In this document: piece after piece, positions 9,109 to 17,325 of the stretch
How the letters are laid out: every line of letters starts with the position of its first letter
How positions within the stretch are numbered: position 1 is the stretch's first letter
From: Altericroceibacterium spongiae
GTDB lineage: Bacteria > Pseudomonadota > Alphaproteobacteria > Sphingomonadales > Sphingomonadaceae
Assembly: GCF_003610805.1 (NCBI RefSeq)
Contig: NZ_RAPF01000003.1
Location: forward strand, 248,001-312,000
Length of the DNA: 64,000 bases
Reading direction: 5' to 3'
Notes under the pieces: generated by a model
What the model was told of the DNA's origin: nothing
Seen by the model: only the letters and a program-made list of their open reading frames with translations
The model's database searches: none
Program-made: the position numbers and the translations under genes

Positions 9109-9669
9109 ATGCGTCTTGTTCATTGTTTTCCGTTGGTGGCGGCCATGGCCCTTGCGGCCTGTGGCGGCAATGGAGCCAAGGAAGAAGGGACGGATGAAAG
9201 CGCACCCCTTTCGCAGGAAGAAGTGGCCAGTAAGGCTAATGGTATGATTCGCCAGACGCCGGGGCAGTATCAGACCTCGGTCGAATTGCTCGATTTCGAT
9301 ATTCCGGGCCTGTCGGAAGAGCGGGCCGGCCAGTTGAAAGATATGTTTGCCAAGAGCGTGGCTGACGGCAACACCTATTGCCTGACACAGGAAGATGCCG
9401 ACAAAGGCCCCGAAGCCATGCTGCAACAGCTTGCCGAAGCTGACTGCACGTTCAAATCTCTCGACGTCAATGGCGCGAAAGTGGATGCCGATATGACCTG
9501 CAAGGGTGCAGGCGGGGCCGATGGCAATTTCAAGCTGAACGGCACCATGGAGAAGGAAAGCAGCGAAATGCTCATGGAGATTAACCAGAGCATTCCGAAT
9601 CTTCCGGGCGAAGGCAAGGCCGTGATGAAAATGAAAATGAATTCGAAGCGGGTCGGCGAATGTAGCTGA
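9109..9669 (+). CDS. DUF3617-like lipoprotein
   Basis: A 186-residue predicted lipoprotein: signal peptide with lipobox ALAAC at residues 14-18. The body matches the DUF3617 pattern common in sphingomonads, with a 'QYQTSVELLDFDIPG' opening strand, a Cys-containing 'YCLTQEDAD' segment, 'ADCTFKSLDVNG', and 'ADMTCKG'. Function is unknown. GGAG at 9099-9102 is 6 nt from ATG 9109, so this start is preferred over the TTG at 9097. A terminator follows. Confidence 0.75.
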   Translation: MRLVHCFPLVAAMALAACGGNGAKEEGTDESAPLSQEEVASKANGMIRQTPGQYQTSVELLDFDIPGLSEERAGQLKDMFAKSVADGNTYCLTQEDADKGPEAMLQQLAEADCTFKSLDVNGAKVDADMTCKGAGGADGNFKLNGTMEKESSEMLMEINQSIPNLPGEGKAVMKMKMNSKRVGECS

Positions 9670-9694
9670 TTAGCGCAAGCGAAAACGTAGAGTG

Positions 9695-9729
9695 AAGGGG
9701 CGGAGTGCTACGGCATTCTGCCCCTTTTT
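9695..9729 (+). terminator. Rho-independent terminator
   Basis: AAGGGGC (9695-9701) and GCCCCTT form the base of an interrupted stem, with CTTTTTC trailing. It lies 25 bp after the lipoprotein stop codon. Confidence 0.65.
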
Positions 9730-9810
9730 CTTTGTGACAATTTAAAGACAACTGAAACCCGATGCTGGATTTTTCGTTCATCCTGTAACAAGTCACTTTT
9801 GTTACAGACG

Positions 9811-10611
9811 ATGACCATGAAAAATATTTCCCATCTTCATGCCCTCGCAGGCTCCCGTACCTCCGCTGCCAAAGCGGTGGCGCTGCGCGATGCTCTGGGA
9901 ACTAGGCTCGCTCTGATGCGGCATCCGCGCCCGGCCGACATAAAAGGGCCGAAGCTGCGCTACCTTATGGGCGAACTCGCTGTACTGGGAGAACCGTTCC
10001 GTCGTGCCCGGCAGGAACTGGATATTCCGCGTTCTACCAATCCGCGTGTGGTCATGCTGTTGCCCGGATTCGCTACGCACCCGGTGCGTATGCGGTATAT
10101 GGCGCGTCAACTCGAAAAGGCCGGGCATAAGGTGAAACGTTGGGGGCTGGGTTTCAATTTCGGCCCGAGCGAAGAGAATTTCGAGCGTCTGTCCGAACGG
10201 GTCTGCGTGTTGCGGGAACGTTACGGTGTGCCCGTGGTGCTGGTCGGCTGGAGCCTCGGAGGCCTGTTTGCCCGCGAAATGGCCAAGCGCCATCCCGATT
10301 GCGTGGACAAGGTGGTGACGATGGGCTCACCTTTCTCCGGCGATCCGCATGCGAATAATGCCTGGCGGCTCTATCATCTGGTCACTGGCCATGCGGTCGA
10401 TAATCCGCCGCTGGAACTGCATCTTTCGGGCAAGCCGCCGGTAGAGACGGTGGCCCTGTGGAGCCCGCGCGATGGAATCGTTTCGCCGCGCAGTTCCCGC
10501 GGACAGCGCGGCGAACGGGATCGTGAAGTCGCCTTGCGTTGTACACATATCGGTTTTGCCTATTCTCCCGAGAGCATTCGAACGGTTCTGCGGGAACTTG
10601 AGCGGCGCTGA
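9811..10611 (+). CDS. Alpha/beta hydrolase
   Basis: A 266-residue protein with the alpha/beta-hydrolase nucleophile elbow GWSLGG (about residues 147-152) after a strand VPVVLVGWS, an oxyanion-type loop VVMLLPGFATHP, and a late SPRDGIVSP/HIGF pair likely supplying the acid and histidine. Substrate unknown. No signal peptide is obvious. The start is uncertain between 9811 and 9817; no good Shine-Dalgarno site is seen. It lies 79 bp before the Anbu cluster on the same strand and could be co-transcribed, but nothing ties it to that function. Confidence 0.75.
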   Translation: MTMKNISHLHALAGSRTSAAKAVALRDALGTRLALMRHPRPADIKGPKLRYLMGELAVLGEPFRRARQELDIPRSTNPRVVMLLPGFATHPVRMRYMARQLEKAGHKVKRWGLGFNFGPSEENFERLSERVCVLRERYGVPVVLVGWSLGGLFAREMAKRHPDCVDKVVTMGSPFSGDPHANNAWRLYHLVTGHAVDNPPLELHLSGKPPVETVALWSPRDGIVSPRSSRGQRGERDREVALRCTHIGFAYSPESIRTVLRELERR

Positions 10612-10690
10612 GTAATTAATCCCGGTATACGGGTTGCCCCGTGGCAACTTCTCGATATCATGCAGAATATTACTGCAATGCCGGGGGGAT

Positions 10691-12121
10691 ATGGATCAGT
10701 CATCCGCCGAAAACTTCGATGAAATGCGTAAGCCGGACGGTTCTATCCGAGAGGCTTATAGTGGATACAATCAATGGCTTTCGGAGCAGGACCCGGCCAG
10801 AATGCGCGGCAAGGGTTTCGAAGCGGAGCGGTTCTTTCGGCGCACCGGGATCACTTTCAATGTTTACGGGGAAAGCGATGCGGAAGAGCGGCTGATTCCG
10901 TTCGACATGGTTCCGCGGATTATCACGGGGGGTGAATGGCGCCGCCTGTCACGTGGGATCGAACAGCGTGTGCGGGCGCTCAATGCCTTTATGCACGATC
11001 TCTATCACCGGCAGGAAATTATCCGCTCGGGGCGTTTGCCGGAGCGATTGTTCCGCCACAATAGTGCGTGGTTGCCGGAAATGGTCGGGTTCACGCCGCC
11101 GGGCAGCGTCTATACCCATATTACCGGCATCGATCTGGTTCGCACAGGGCCGGAGGATTTCAGGGTTCTCGAAGATAATGCCCGCACGCCCAGCGGGGTG
11201 AGCTATATGCTCGAAAATCGTGAGACCATGATGGCGATGTTTCCCGAACTGTTCACTCAGGTGAAGGTTCGTCCGGTTTCGACCTATCCGCGCCACCTTG
11301 CCAAAAGTCTCGCCGCCTGTGCGCCCGATTGCGCCAGCGAAGTGCCGACCGTCGCGGTGCTGACACCGGGGATTTATAATTCGGCCTATTTCGAACATGC
11401 CTTTCTGGCCGATCAGATGGGCGCCGAACTGGTCGAAGGCAGCGATCTGCGCGTGATTGGCGGGCGGGTCCAGATGCGCACCACACGCGGTTACAAGCCG
11501 ATCGATGTGCTCTATCGCCGGGTCGACGATGATTTCCTCGACCCGCTGACATTCAATCCGGATAGCGTGCTGGGCATACCGGGGATCATGGACGTCTATC
11601 GGGCAGGCCGGATCACTATTGCCAATGCACCGGGCACCGGTGTGGCCGATGACAAGGCGATCTATTCCTTCATGCCGGAAATCGTCGAATTTTATACCGG
11701 GGAAAAGCCGTTATTGCCCAATGTGCAGACATGGCGCTGTGCAGATCCCGACAGCCTCAAATATGTGCTCGACAATCTCGAAGAGCTGGTGGTGAAGGAA
11801 GTTCATGGCTCGGGCGGCTACGGTATGCTGATCGGCCCGACATCCTCCAAACGCGAGATCCGCAAATTCCGGGAAAAGCTGGAAGCCCGGCCTGAAAACT
11901 ATATCGCGCAGCCCACGCTCGCTCTGTCCACCTGTCCGATCTACACCCGCAAGGGACTGGCGCCGCGCCATGTCGATCTGCGGCCCTTCGTCCTGATGTC
12001 GCCCGAAGGGATCGATATCACGCCGGGCGGGCTGACCCGTGTGGCGATGAAAAAAGGCTCGCTTGTGGTCAATTCCAGCCAGGGTGGCGGGACCAAGGAT
12101 AGCTGGGTGCTGGACGATTAA
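10691..12121 (+). CDS. Circularly permuted type 2 ATP-grasp protein
   Basis: A 476-residue protein of the COG2308 family (circularly permuted ATP-grasp). Visible landmarks are SGYNQWLSEQDPARMRGKG near the N-terminus, YTHITGIDLVRTGPEDFRVLEDNARTPSG (read in two parts; it holds the metal-binding acidic patch), and VVKEVHGSGGYGMLIGP, the glycine-rich ATP-binding lysine region. The family is predicted to form amide bonds between amino acids or peptides. It starts at ATG 10691 after GGGGGG. It is first in the cluster with alpha-E, transglutaminase and Anbu genes. Confidence 0.88.
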   Translation: MDQSSAENFDEMRKPDGSIREAYSGYNQWLSEQDPARMRGKGFEAERFFRRTGITFNVYGESDAEERLIPFDMVPRIITGGEWRRLSRGIEQRVRALNAFMHDLYHRQEIIRSGRLPERLFRHNSAWLPEMVGFTPPGSVYTHITGIDLVRTGPEDFRVLEDNARTPSGVSYMLENRETMMAMFPELFTQVKVRPVSTYPRHLAKSLAACAPDCASEVPTVAVLTPGIYNSAYFEHAFLADQMGAELVEGSDLRVIGGRVQMRTTRGYKPIDVLYRRVDDDFLDPLTFNPDSVLGIPGIMDVYRAGRITIANAPGTGVADDKAIYSFMPEIVEFYTGEKPLLPNVQTWRCADPDSLKYVLDNLEELVVKEVHGSGGYGMLIGPTSSKREIRKFREKLEARPENYIAQPTLALSTCPIYTRKGLAPRHVDLRPFVLMSPEGIDITPGGLTRVAMKKGSLVVNSSQGGGTKDSWVLDD

Positions 12122-12137
12122 TGGCGGAGACAGAATA

Positions 12138-13082
12138 ATGCTGGGCCGGACCGCCAATAACATCTTCTGGATGTATCGCTATCTGGAGCGTGCCGAGAAT
12201 ACCGCGCGCCTGCTGGAAGCGGGGCATCGCATGTCGCTCACCCGTACGGCCGATGCCGCCTCTGCCGAATGGCGCTCGGTTATCACCACGCTGGGAATGC
12301 GCGGTGATTATGAGGATCATTTCGAGGATTACAGCGCCGCGCATGTCTGCGATTTCGTGCTGCGTTCACGCCACAATCCGCAATCTGTTTTCACCATGTT
12401 CGAAAATGCGCGGACCAATGCGCGTGCCTCGCGCTCGGCCATTACGGGCGAGGTGTGGGAAGCGGTCAATGAAGGCTGGATGGCGCTGCGCGATATGCTC
12501 GCCAAGCAGGTCCGGGAAAGCAATCTCGGTGCGGCACTGGCGGCGATCCGGCGCGAATCCTCGCTTGCGCGCGGGGCCACTCATGGCTCCATGCTGCGCA
12601 ATGAGATTTATTCCTTCGCCCGCTCGGGCACTTTCATCGAACGCGCGGACAGCACGGCGCGTATCCTCGATGTGAAATATTATCTGCTGTTGCCCTCGCT
12701 CGCTTATGTCGGGACGGCGCTCGATACGAGCCAGTGGGACAATGTGCTGCAATCCCTGTCGGGCGAGCGGGCTTATCGCTGGCTCAATTCGGGACGGATG
12801 GATGCCCGCTCGATTGCTGATTTCCTGATTTTGGACGACCGTTTCCCGCGCAGTCTGGCATTCTGCTATTCGGCGCTGCGAGAAAATCTCTCCGCCCTTG
12901 CGCGTCTGCATGGTGAAGAAGGGGCGGCGCATGTTGCCATGCGTCAGGCCGAAATGGCGCTCAGCGACCGCCGGATAGAGGATATTTTCGATCAGGGGCT
13001 GCATGAATTTCTGCTCGAATTCATCGCCTCTAACCAGACGATCGCCAACACTATTGCCGAGGAATACCGGTTTAACGCCTGA
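12138..13082 (+). CDS. Alpha-E domain protein
   Basis: A 314-residue, mostly helical protein of the COG2307/DUF403 'alpha-E' family, recognised by MLGRTANNIFWMYRYLERAE at the start (the conserved WM.RYLERAEN motif) and by ARSGTFIERADSTARILDVKY further on. Proteins of this family are almost always encoded beside the COG2308 ATP-grasp gene, and sometimes fused to it. The biochemical role is unknown; it is predicted to partner the ligase. ATG 12138 was chosen because the upstream extension overlaps the ATP-grasp gene and is not family-like. Confidence 0.88.
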   Translation: MLGRTANNIFWMYRYLERAENTARLLEAGHRMSLTRTADAASAEWRSVITTLGMRGDYEDHFEDYSAAHVCDFVLRSRHNPQSVFTMFENARTNARASRSAITGEVWEAVNEGWMALRDMLAKQVRESNLGAALAAIRRESSLARGATHGSMLRNEIYSFARSGTFIERADSTARILDVKYYLLLPSLAYVGTALDTSQWDNVLQSLSGERAYRWLNSGRMDARSIADFLILDDRFPRSLAFCYSALRENLSALARLHGEEGAAHVAMRQAEMALSDRRIEDIFDQGLHEFLLEFIASNQTIANTIAEEYRFNA

Positions 13083-13103
13083 AGGAGTGCAATCGACCCG
13101 CCC

Positions 13104-13919
13104 ATGCGCCTGTCTGTCCGCCATACGACCCATTATCGTTTCGCCGCTCCTGTGAGCTATGCCATTCAGCGGTTGCGCCTGACGCCCAAGGAAACGCAGG
13201 GGCAGAAAATCCTCCAGTGGAATATGGAATATGAAGGCGCGCGCGAGGAACTGGTCTATGACGATCAGAACCATAACAGTGTGACGCTGATTTCTGCCGA
13301 AGAAGGCGTGGAGGAAGTGATCGTCACCTGCCACGGCAAGGTCGATACGGAAGATCATGCCGGTGTGATCGGTCATCATTCCGGGCTTTTGCCGCTCTGG
13401 TCCTTTCTCGGCTATACGCCGCTTACCATTGCGGGGCCGAAAGTCCGGGCGCTGATTGCGCGGGTTGAGCGCAGCGAAAGCGGTATGGTGGAAACGCTGC
13501 ATAATCTCTCGTCGATGATCCGTGACACTGTGAAATATGAAACCGGACGCACCCAGGTGACGACGACAGCCGAAGAGGCCATCGCCCAGGGCCATGGTGT
13601 GTGTCAGGATCATGCGCATATCTTTATCGCGGCGGCTCGTGCGCTCGATATACCGGCCCGTTATGTCAGCGGCTATCTGATGATGGACGACCGCATCGAG
13701 CAGGAAGCGACCCACGCATGGGCAGAAGCCTATGTGCAGAATCTGGGCTGGGTAGGCTTCGATATTTCCAATGGGATCAGCCCCGATCCGCGCTATGTCC
13801 GCGTGGCGACCGGGCGCGATTATCGCGATGCTGCACCGATCACCGGGATCAGCTATGGTGCCATGACCGAAGAACTTTCGGTCAAACTGGCGGTGGAACA
13901 GAAGAGCATGGAGCAGTAA
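13104..13919 (+). CDS. Transglutaminase-like cysteine peptidase
   Basis: A 271-residue protein: N-terminal bacterial transglutaminase-associated beta domain (MRLSVRHTTHYRFAAPVSY) and a C-terminal transglutaminase core. The catalytic triad is visible as GVCQDHA (Cys), ATHAWAEA (His) and GFDISNG (Asp). In this cluster the enzyme is predicted to cleave or transfer peptides made by the ATP-grasp partner. It begins 21 bp after the alpha-E gene, with AAGGAG upstream. No signal peptide, so cytoplasmic. Confidence 0.88.
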   Translation: MRLSVRHTTHYRFAAPVSYAIQRLRLTPKETQGQKILQWNMEYEGAREELVYDDQNHNSVTLISAEEGVEEVIVTCHGKVDTEDHAGVIGHHSGLLPLWSFLGYTPLTIAGPKVRALIARVERSESGMVETLHNLSSMIRDTVKYETGRTQVTTTAEEAIAQGHGVCQDHAHIFIAAARALDIPARYVSGYLMMDDRIEQEATHAWAEAYVQNLGWVGFDISNGISPDPRYVRVATGRDYRDAAPITGISYGAMTEELSVKLAVEQKSMEQ

Positions 13920-13986
13920 AGGCAGGTTCGGGCGGCCGGGTTTTCCATGGAGTCGCCGTTGTTTTTGCCGTGATGGAAGCCAAGCT

Positions 13987-14736
13987 ATGACCTATTGCGT
14001 AGGCCTTTCGCTCGATAAGGGCCTTGTGCTGATGAGCGACACCAGAACCAATTCGGGTGTCGACAATATTTCGGTTTTCCGGAAAATGTATCACTGGTCG
14101 GTTCCCGGAGAGCGGATCATTACCCTGATGACCGCAGGCAATCTGGCCACCACGCAGGCTGTTATCAGCCAGCTCGAAGAGCGCTCCAAGGCACCCGAGG
14201 ACCGGCAGAATTCGCTGCTGGAATTGCCGAGTATGTACCGGGTGGCGGTGGAAGTCGGGCGGTTGCTGCGCGCGACGGTGCGCGAAACACAGACGGAAAA
14301 CGGGCAGGCGGGGCAAGGGCGCTTCACCGCTTCCATGATTCTGGCCGGGCAGATCAAAGGCATGAAACCGCGCCTGTTCATGATCTATCCCGAAGGCAAT
14401 TTTATCGAGGCGAGTCTGGACACACCCTTTTTCCAGATCGGAGAGACCAAATATGGCCGCCCGATCCTGATCCGCGCCTACGATCCGGAAATGAGTTTCG
14501 AAGAAGCGGTGAAACTGCTGATGGTCAGCTTCGATTCCACGCTGAAAGCCAATCTCTCGGTCGGCTTGCCACTCGATCTCATGGTGATCGAGGAGGATAT
14601 GTTCGAACCGAAATATATCCGGCGGATCGAATATGGCGATCCCTATTTCGAAACGGTTTCTTCGGGCTGGGGAGATGCTTTGAAGAGTGCATTTCAGGCG
14701 CTGCCTGATTTCAGCTTTTCGCAAAGTGATAAGTAA
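13987..14736 (+). CDS. Anbu, proteasome-like peptidase
   Basis: A 249-residue Ntn-hydrolase of the COG3484 'ancestral beta subunit' group. After Met removal the sequence starts with the nucleophile threonine (TYCVGLSLDKGLVLMSDTRT); counting from that Thr, Asp sits at position 17 and a Lys at 32, the pattern of proteasome beta subunits. Anbu forms an open-ring or lock-washer oligomer in characterised species; its substrates are not established. It ends the ATP-grasp/alpha-E/transglutaminase cluster, 67 bp after the transglutaminase gene. An AT-rich hairpin follows the stop codon. Confidence 0.9.
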   Translation: MTYCVGLSLDKGLVLMSDTRTNSGVDNISVFRKMYHWSVPGERIITLMTAGNLATTQAVISQLEERSKAPEDRQNSLLELPSMYRVAVEVGRLLRATVRETQTENGQAGQGRFTASMILAGQIKGMKPRLFMIYPEGNFIEASLDTPFFQIGETKYGRPILIRAYDPEMSFEEAVKLLMVSFDSTLKANLSVGLPLDLMVIEEDMFEPKYIRRIEYGDPYFETVSSGWGDALKSAFQALPDFSFSQSDK

Positions 14737-14756
14737 AGTATTAAGTAGTAATACTT
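14736..14756 (+). terminator. AT-rich hairpin after the Anbu gene
   Basis: AAGTATT (14736-14742) and AATACTT (14750-14756) form a perfect 7-bp inverted repeat around AAGTAGT, beginning at the last base of the stop codon and followed by ATATCTCTATT. The stem is weak; it may be a terminator or protein site. Confidence 0.35.
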
Positions 14757-14895
14757 ATATCTCTATTAGTAAGGATTTTGCCTGATCGTGTGACTACCCA
14801 AGACATTGTCCAATATGGAGGGTTTTGGGGGCGGCGTTTCAGGGACTATTGCATGTCGATGAACCGTTAATAGTTCATTTCGGCTGAAAGCTTCG

Positions 14896-15621
14896 ATGCG
14901 AAGCGAAGTCGCTGGCGTCACTATTACACACATGGAACAGCGATTGACGATCCATTTTGTCGATAATGACAGCCGAGCCAGGGCGGAAAAGGCACGTATC
15001 GCATATGCTTCGGGGCATCACGCCGAAGTCTATTCCGATCTACAGGAGCTGATTACCATCAAACCGGATAACGGTGTGCTGATGGTGACAGACAGAGTCA
15101 TTGCGGGCGATCCCGAGCATGTCATGGAGCGATTGGGCGAAGCGGGAATTTCGCTGCCGCTTGTCGTGACATCCGATCAGCCGGCGGTACAGGCGGTTGT
15201 GCGCACGATGAAAGCGGGGGCGCTGGATTACCTCAAAACACCCTTCGATCAGGACCGGTTCGCCGATGTGATGCACCGCCTCGCGCTGGAAGCCTCATCC
15301 CACATGGAAGCGCGGCGCAAGCTGATCGAAGCGCGGGGGCGGATTGCGCAATTGAGCAAGCGTGAGCGCGAAGTGCTGGACTGGCTGGCGGAAGGCAATT
15401 CGAACAAAGCCATTGCCAGAGCGCTCGATATCAGTCCGCGGACGGTGGAGATTCACCGCGCCAATATGATGGACAAGCTGGGCACGAACCATTCGGCTGA
15501 GGCAGTACGCCTGCGGATCGAGGCGCAACTGGAAGAAAATGCCGCGCGGCAGCCAAAGGCCGAAGAGGCCGCGCGTTCAGCGCCGTCCATGCGGCGGAGC
15601 AACGGAGCGGCCTTTTTGTAA
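14896..15621 (+). CDS. FixJ-like response regulator (receiver plus LuxR helix-turn-helix)
   Basis: A 241-residue regulator. The receiver domain (about residues 15-130) has the acidic pocket FVDND, a candidate phosphoacceptor in MVTDRVIAG, the switch residue in VVTSD and LKTPF near the conserved lysine, with one extra residue compared with the usual KPF. The C-terminal LuxR-type HTH is clear: LSKREREVLDWLAEGNSNK followed by IARALDISPRTVEIHRANMM. The tail is Ala/Glu-rich. The start is unsure: ATG 14932 (MEQRLTIHFVDND) matches the domain boundary better, while 14896 has a weak upstream purine run. No histidine kinase is adjacent. Confidence 0.85.
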   Translation: MRSEVAGVTITHMEQRLTIHFVDNDSRARAEKARIAYASGHHAEVYSDLQELITIKPDNGVLMVTDRVIAGDPEHVMERLGEAGISLPLVVTSDQPAVQAVVRTMKAGALDYLKTPFDQDRFADVMHRLALEASSHMEARRKLIEARGRIAQLSKREREVLDWLAEGNSNKAIARALDISPRTVEIHRANMMDKLGTNHSAEAVRLRIEAQLEENAARQPKAEEAARSAPSMRRSNGAAFL

Positions 15622-15860
15622 GCCGGGCGGTCGACCCGTAAGGGTGAATGTTCCGGCATGACAGGGGATAACGGCCTGGCCCGGAGGCAAGGGGGATAGG
15701 GTCTGGCCGATTGTGAAAGCCGGTCGAATGGCGGCCGGCTCGCCCCGATCTTCTCAGTCAGCCAAAACAAGAGAAAATGTGATTTAGGACAAGTGGCTCA
15801 ATAGCCGCCTGTGAAGAGAAAACCGTAATAAAAGACGTGTTTGCTTCGTTTTCAATCGCT

Positions 15861-16319
15861 TTATGAGGCTGGTGTCCACAGTCCGGCGTTAATCAGTATA
15901 TCGGCAAGGTCTTCGGGCCAGACCTGCTCATTTGTATTGCGCAGATCCTGCTGGCTCCACCATCGATGGGCTGTCATTATCTCACGTTCAAGCTCGGTCT
16001 GGTTTTGCATCGAAACAGCATGCTGTCCCGCCGCGATGGCAAAATATCGTTCGTCAGCCTCGACCATTTGTCCAGAGGGTAAGGCGAAAGCAGCGGCTCG
16101 GTTTGCAATTTGCGGACCTATATGTTCGACTTTGAGGCCAGCCTCCTCAAACAGTTCCCTCCGCGCAGCATCTTCGTAGCTTTCTCCGTCTTCCAGTCCT
16201 CCGCCCGGAGTTGCCCAAAAAATCCGGCCTGACAGAGGGCCCTTTTTATGCTCGAACCGGAACAGCAATAAGCGCAGTTTCTTATCAAGCACGAGAAGGC
16301 GGGAAGACGGGCGTTGCAT
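15861..16319 (-). CDS. NUDIX hydrolase
   Basis: A 152-residue protein with a complete Nudix box, GGGLEDGESYEDAARREL followed by FEEAGL (about residues 39-62). It begins with a family-typical strand (SSRLLVLDKKLRLLLFRFEHK). The WWSQQDLRN segment near residue 120 resembles Nudix proteins acting on nucleoside diphosphate derivatives, but the substrate cannot be told. It is isolated, flanked on both sides by non-coding stretches of 130-240 bp. Confidence 0.82.
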   Translation of the reverse strand: MQRPSSRLLVLDKKLRLLLFRFEHKKGPLSGRIFWATPGGGLEDGESYEDAARRELFEEAGLKVEHIGPQIANRAAAFALPSGQMVEADERYFAIAAGQHAVSMQNQTELEREIMTAHRWWSQQDLRNTNEQVWPEDLADILINAGLWTPAS

Positions 16320-16448
16320 AGCGCGGTACTATACAGGCGAAGCACAAACACGCCATTCAGCTTGCGAAAGCATTTTTTCTCGTATGGCGTGGCCAGGTGT
16401 TGGAAGCGAGGCACGGCCACCTGAGAACAAAGGCGTGCCGATTGCCTG

Positions 16449-17126
16449 TCAGCGGCAATAGCTTTGGCCGTCGATCACTTTCTCGATATGAAAATGGTCA
16501 CGATGGGCGGCATTATATTCCGGGCCGAGCACGGTCGCGAAGCGTTTGCAGGCGCTGTCATGCACGATACGGAGGAACTTGCGTTCAGCCGATGAGCCGC
16601 TGTTCCAGTCCTGCTTCACACTGATGCGACGGCCATCGTCCAGCACGAAAGCCGATATGTCGATCGCCTGCGCCGTAGCATGAGCCGAGCGTCTGCCGGT
16701 TCCGGCAACATTGCGGCAGGAATAGCTGCCGAATGTTTCGATCCGCGCGATGGGAGAACCGAGAATTTTGCGCGCCGCGCGATCGACTCCATAGCGCGCC
16801 CATCCGGCAAAGGCATTGGCGACCGGGCAGGTAACCGGCCCGATATTGACAACGCCCAGTGCCGATTCATCCGAATATACCGCAGAAAGCTGCACGCTGT
16901 TGAGATTGGAACAGCCTGAACCATAATATTTGTCCGGCAGCGGCTTGAAACTCGCTTTGGTCAGGCCAAGCTCATTCAGGCACTGGCCGGCCTGCGGGCT
17001 GTGCGAAACCGGTGCCTCGGCTCTTTGCGGCCGCCGGGTCTGCGATGGCGGACCGCTGTTCGATGGCATGAGCGAACAGCCCGAAAGGGCCAGAGCGGCA
17101 AAAGCGAGAGGCAATCGGCTCATCAT
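16449..17126 (-). CDS. Extensin-like C-terminal domain lipoprotein
   Basis: A 225-residue predicted lipoprotein (lipobox LSGC near residue 17) followed by a Pro/Ser/Gln-rich linker and an extensin-like C-terminal domain: CLNELGL, GVVNIGPVTCPVANAFAGWA, SYSCRNVAGTGRRSAHATA and HRDHFHIE. The paired histidines (SAHATAQAIDIS, HRDHFH) recall D-Ala-D-Ala carboxypeptidase/VanY-like metal sites, so a peptidoglycan-associated role is plausible. It is transcribed away from serC. Two adjacent ATGs (17126 and 17123) cannot be separated. Confidence 0.78.
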   Translation of the reverse strand: MMSRLPLAFAALALSGCSLMPSNSGPPSQTRRPQRAEAPVSHSPQAGQCLNELGLTKASFKPLPDKYYGSGCSNLNSVQLSAVYSDESALGVVNIGPVTCPVANAFAGWARYGVDRAARKILGSPIARIETFGSYSCRNVAGTGRRSAHATAQAIDISAFVLDDGRRISVKQDWNSGSSAERKFLRIVHDSACKRFATVLGPEYNAAHRDHFHIEKVIDGQSYCR

Positions 17127-17240
17127 GCCGCTGGTTTAGTCTTTCATGCTTAACACTCTCCTAACGACGGGTTGTCTGACGGCAGAGAGAGATGAAAGAT
17201 TGTTTCCCCCGACTTTATCCATTCGCGATTGTCGCAGTGC

Positions 17241-17268
17241 TTGACTCTGCTTTGCGTATCTTTATTGC
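17241..17268 (+). promoter_or_regulatory. Predicted promoter of serC-serA
   Basis: TTGACT (17241-17246), a 16-bp spacer and TATTGC (17263-17268) form a sigma-70-like pair. Transcription would start around 17275, at the left edge of the structured serC leader. Confidence 0.45.
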
Positions 17269-17277
17269 GGCCGACGG

Positions 17278-17322
17278 GCCACGCGGTCCCAACGCCGCGC
17301 GTGCTCTCTGTAAGGAGAGTCT
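17278..17322 (+). ncRNA. Candidate serC leader RNA element
   Basis: Between the predicted promoter and serC ATG 17326 lie two hairpins. The first pairs CACGCG with CGCGTG around a loop containing TCCCAACG. The second is CTCTC-TGTAAG-GAGAG, in which the Shine-Dalgarno sequence itself (AAGGAG) is in the loop and 3' arm. This arrangement, just upstream of serC in an alphaproteobacterium, matches what I recall of the Rfam serC motif, a leader that sequesters the ribosome-binding site. The motif assignment is from memory; the hairpins are visible directly. Confidence 0.6.
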
Positions 17323-17325
17323 TAA

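Noticed and set aside
12366-13715. Open frame of 449 codons on the minus strand
   Set aside because: Antisense to the alpha-E and transglutaminase genes; no ribosome-binding site or recognisable motif.
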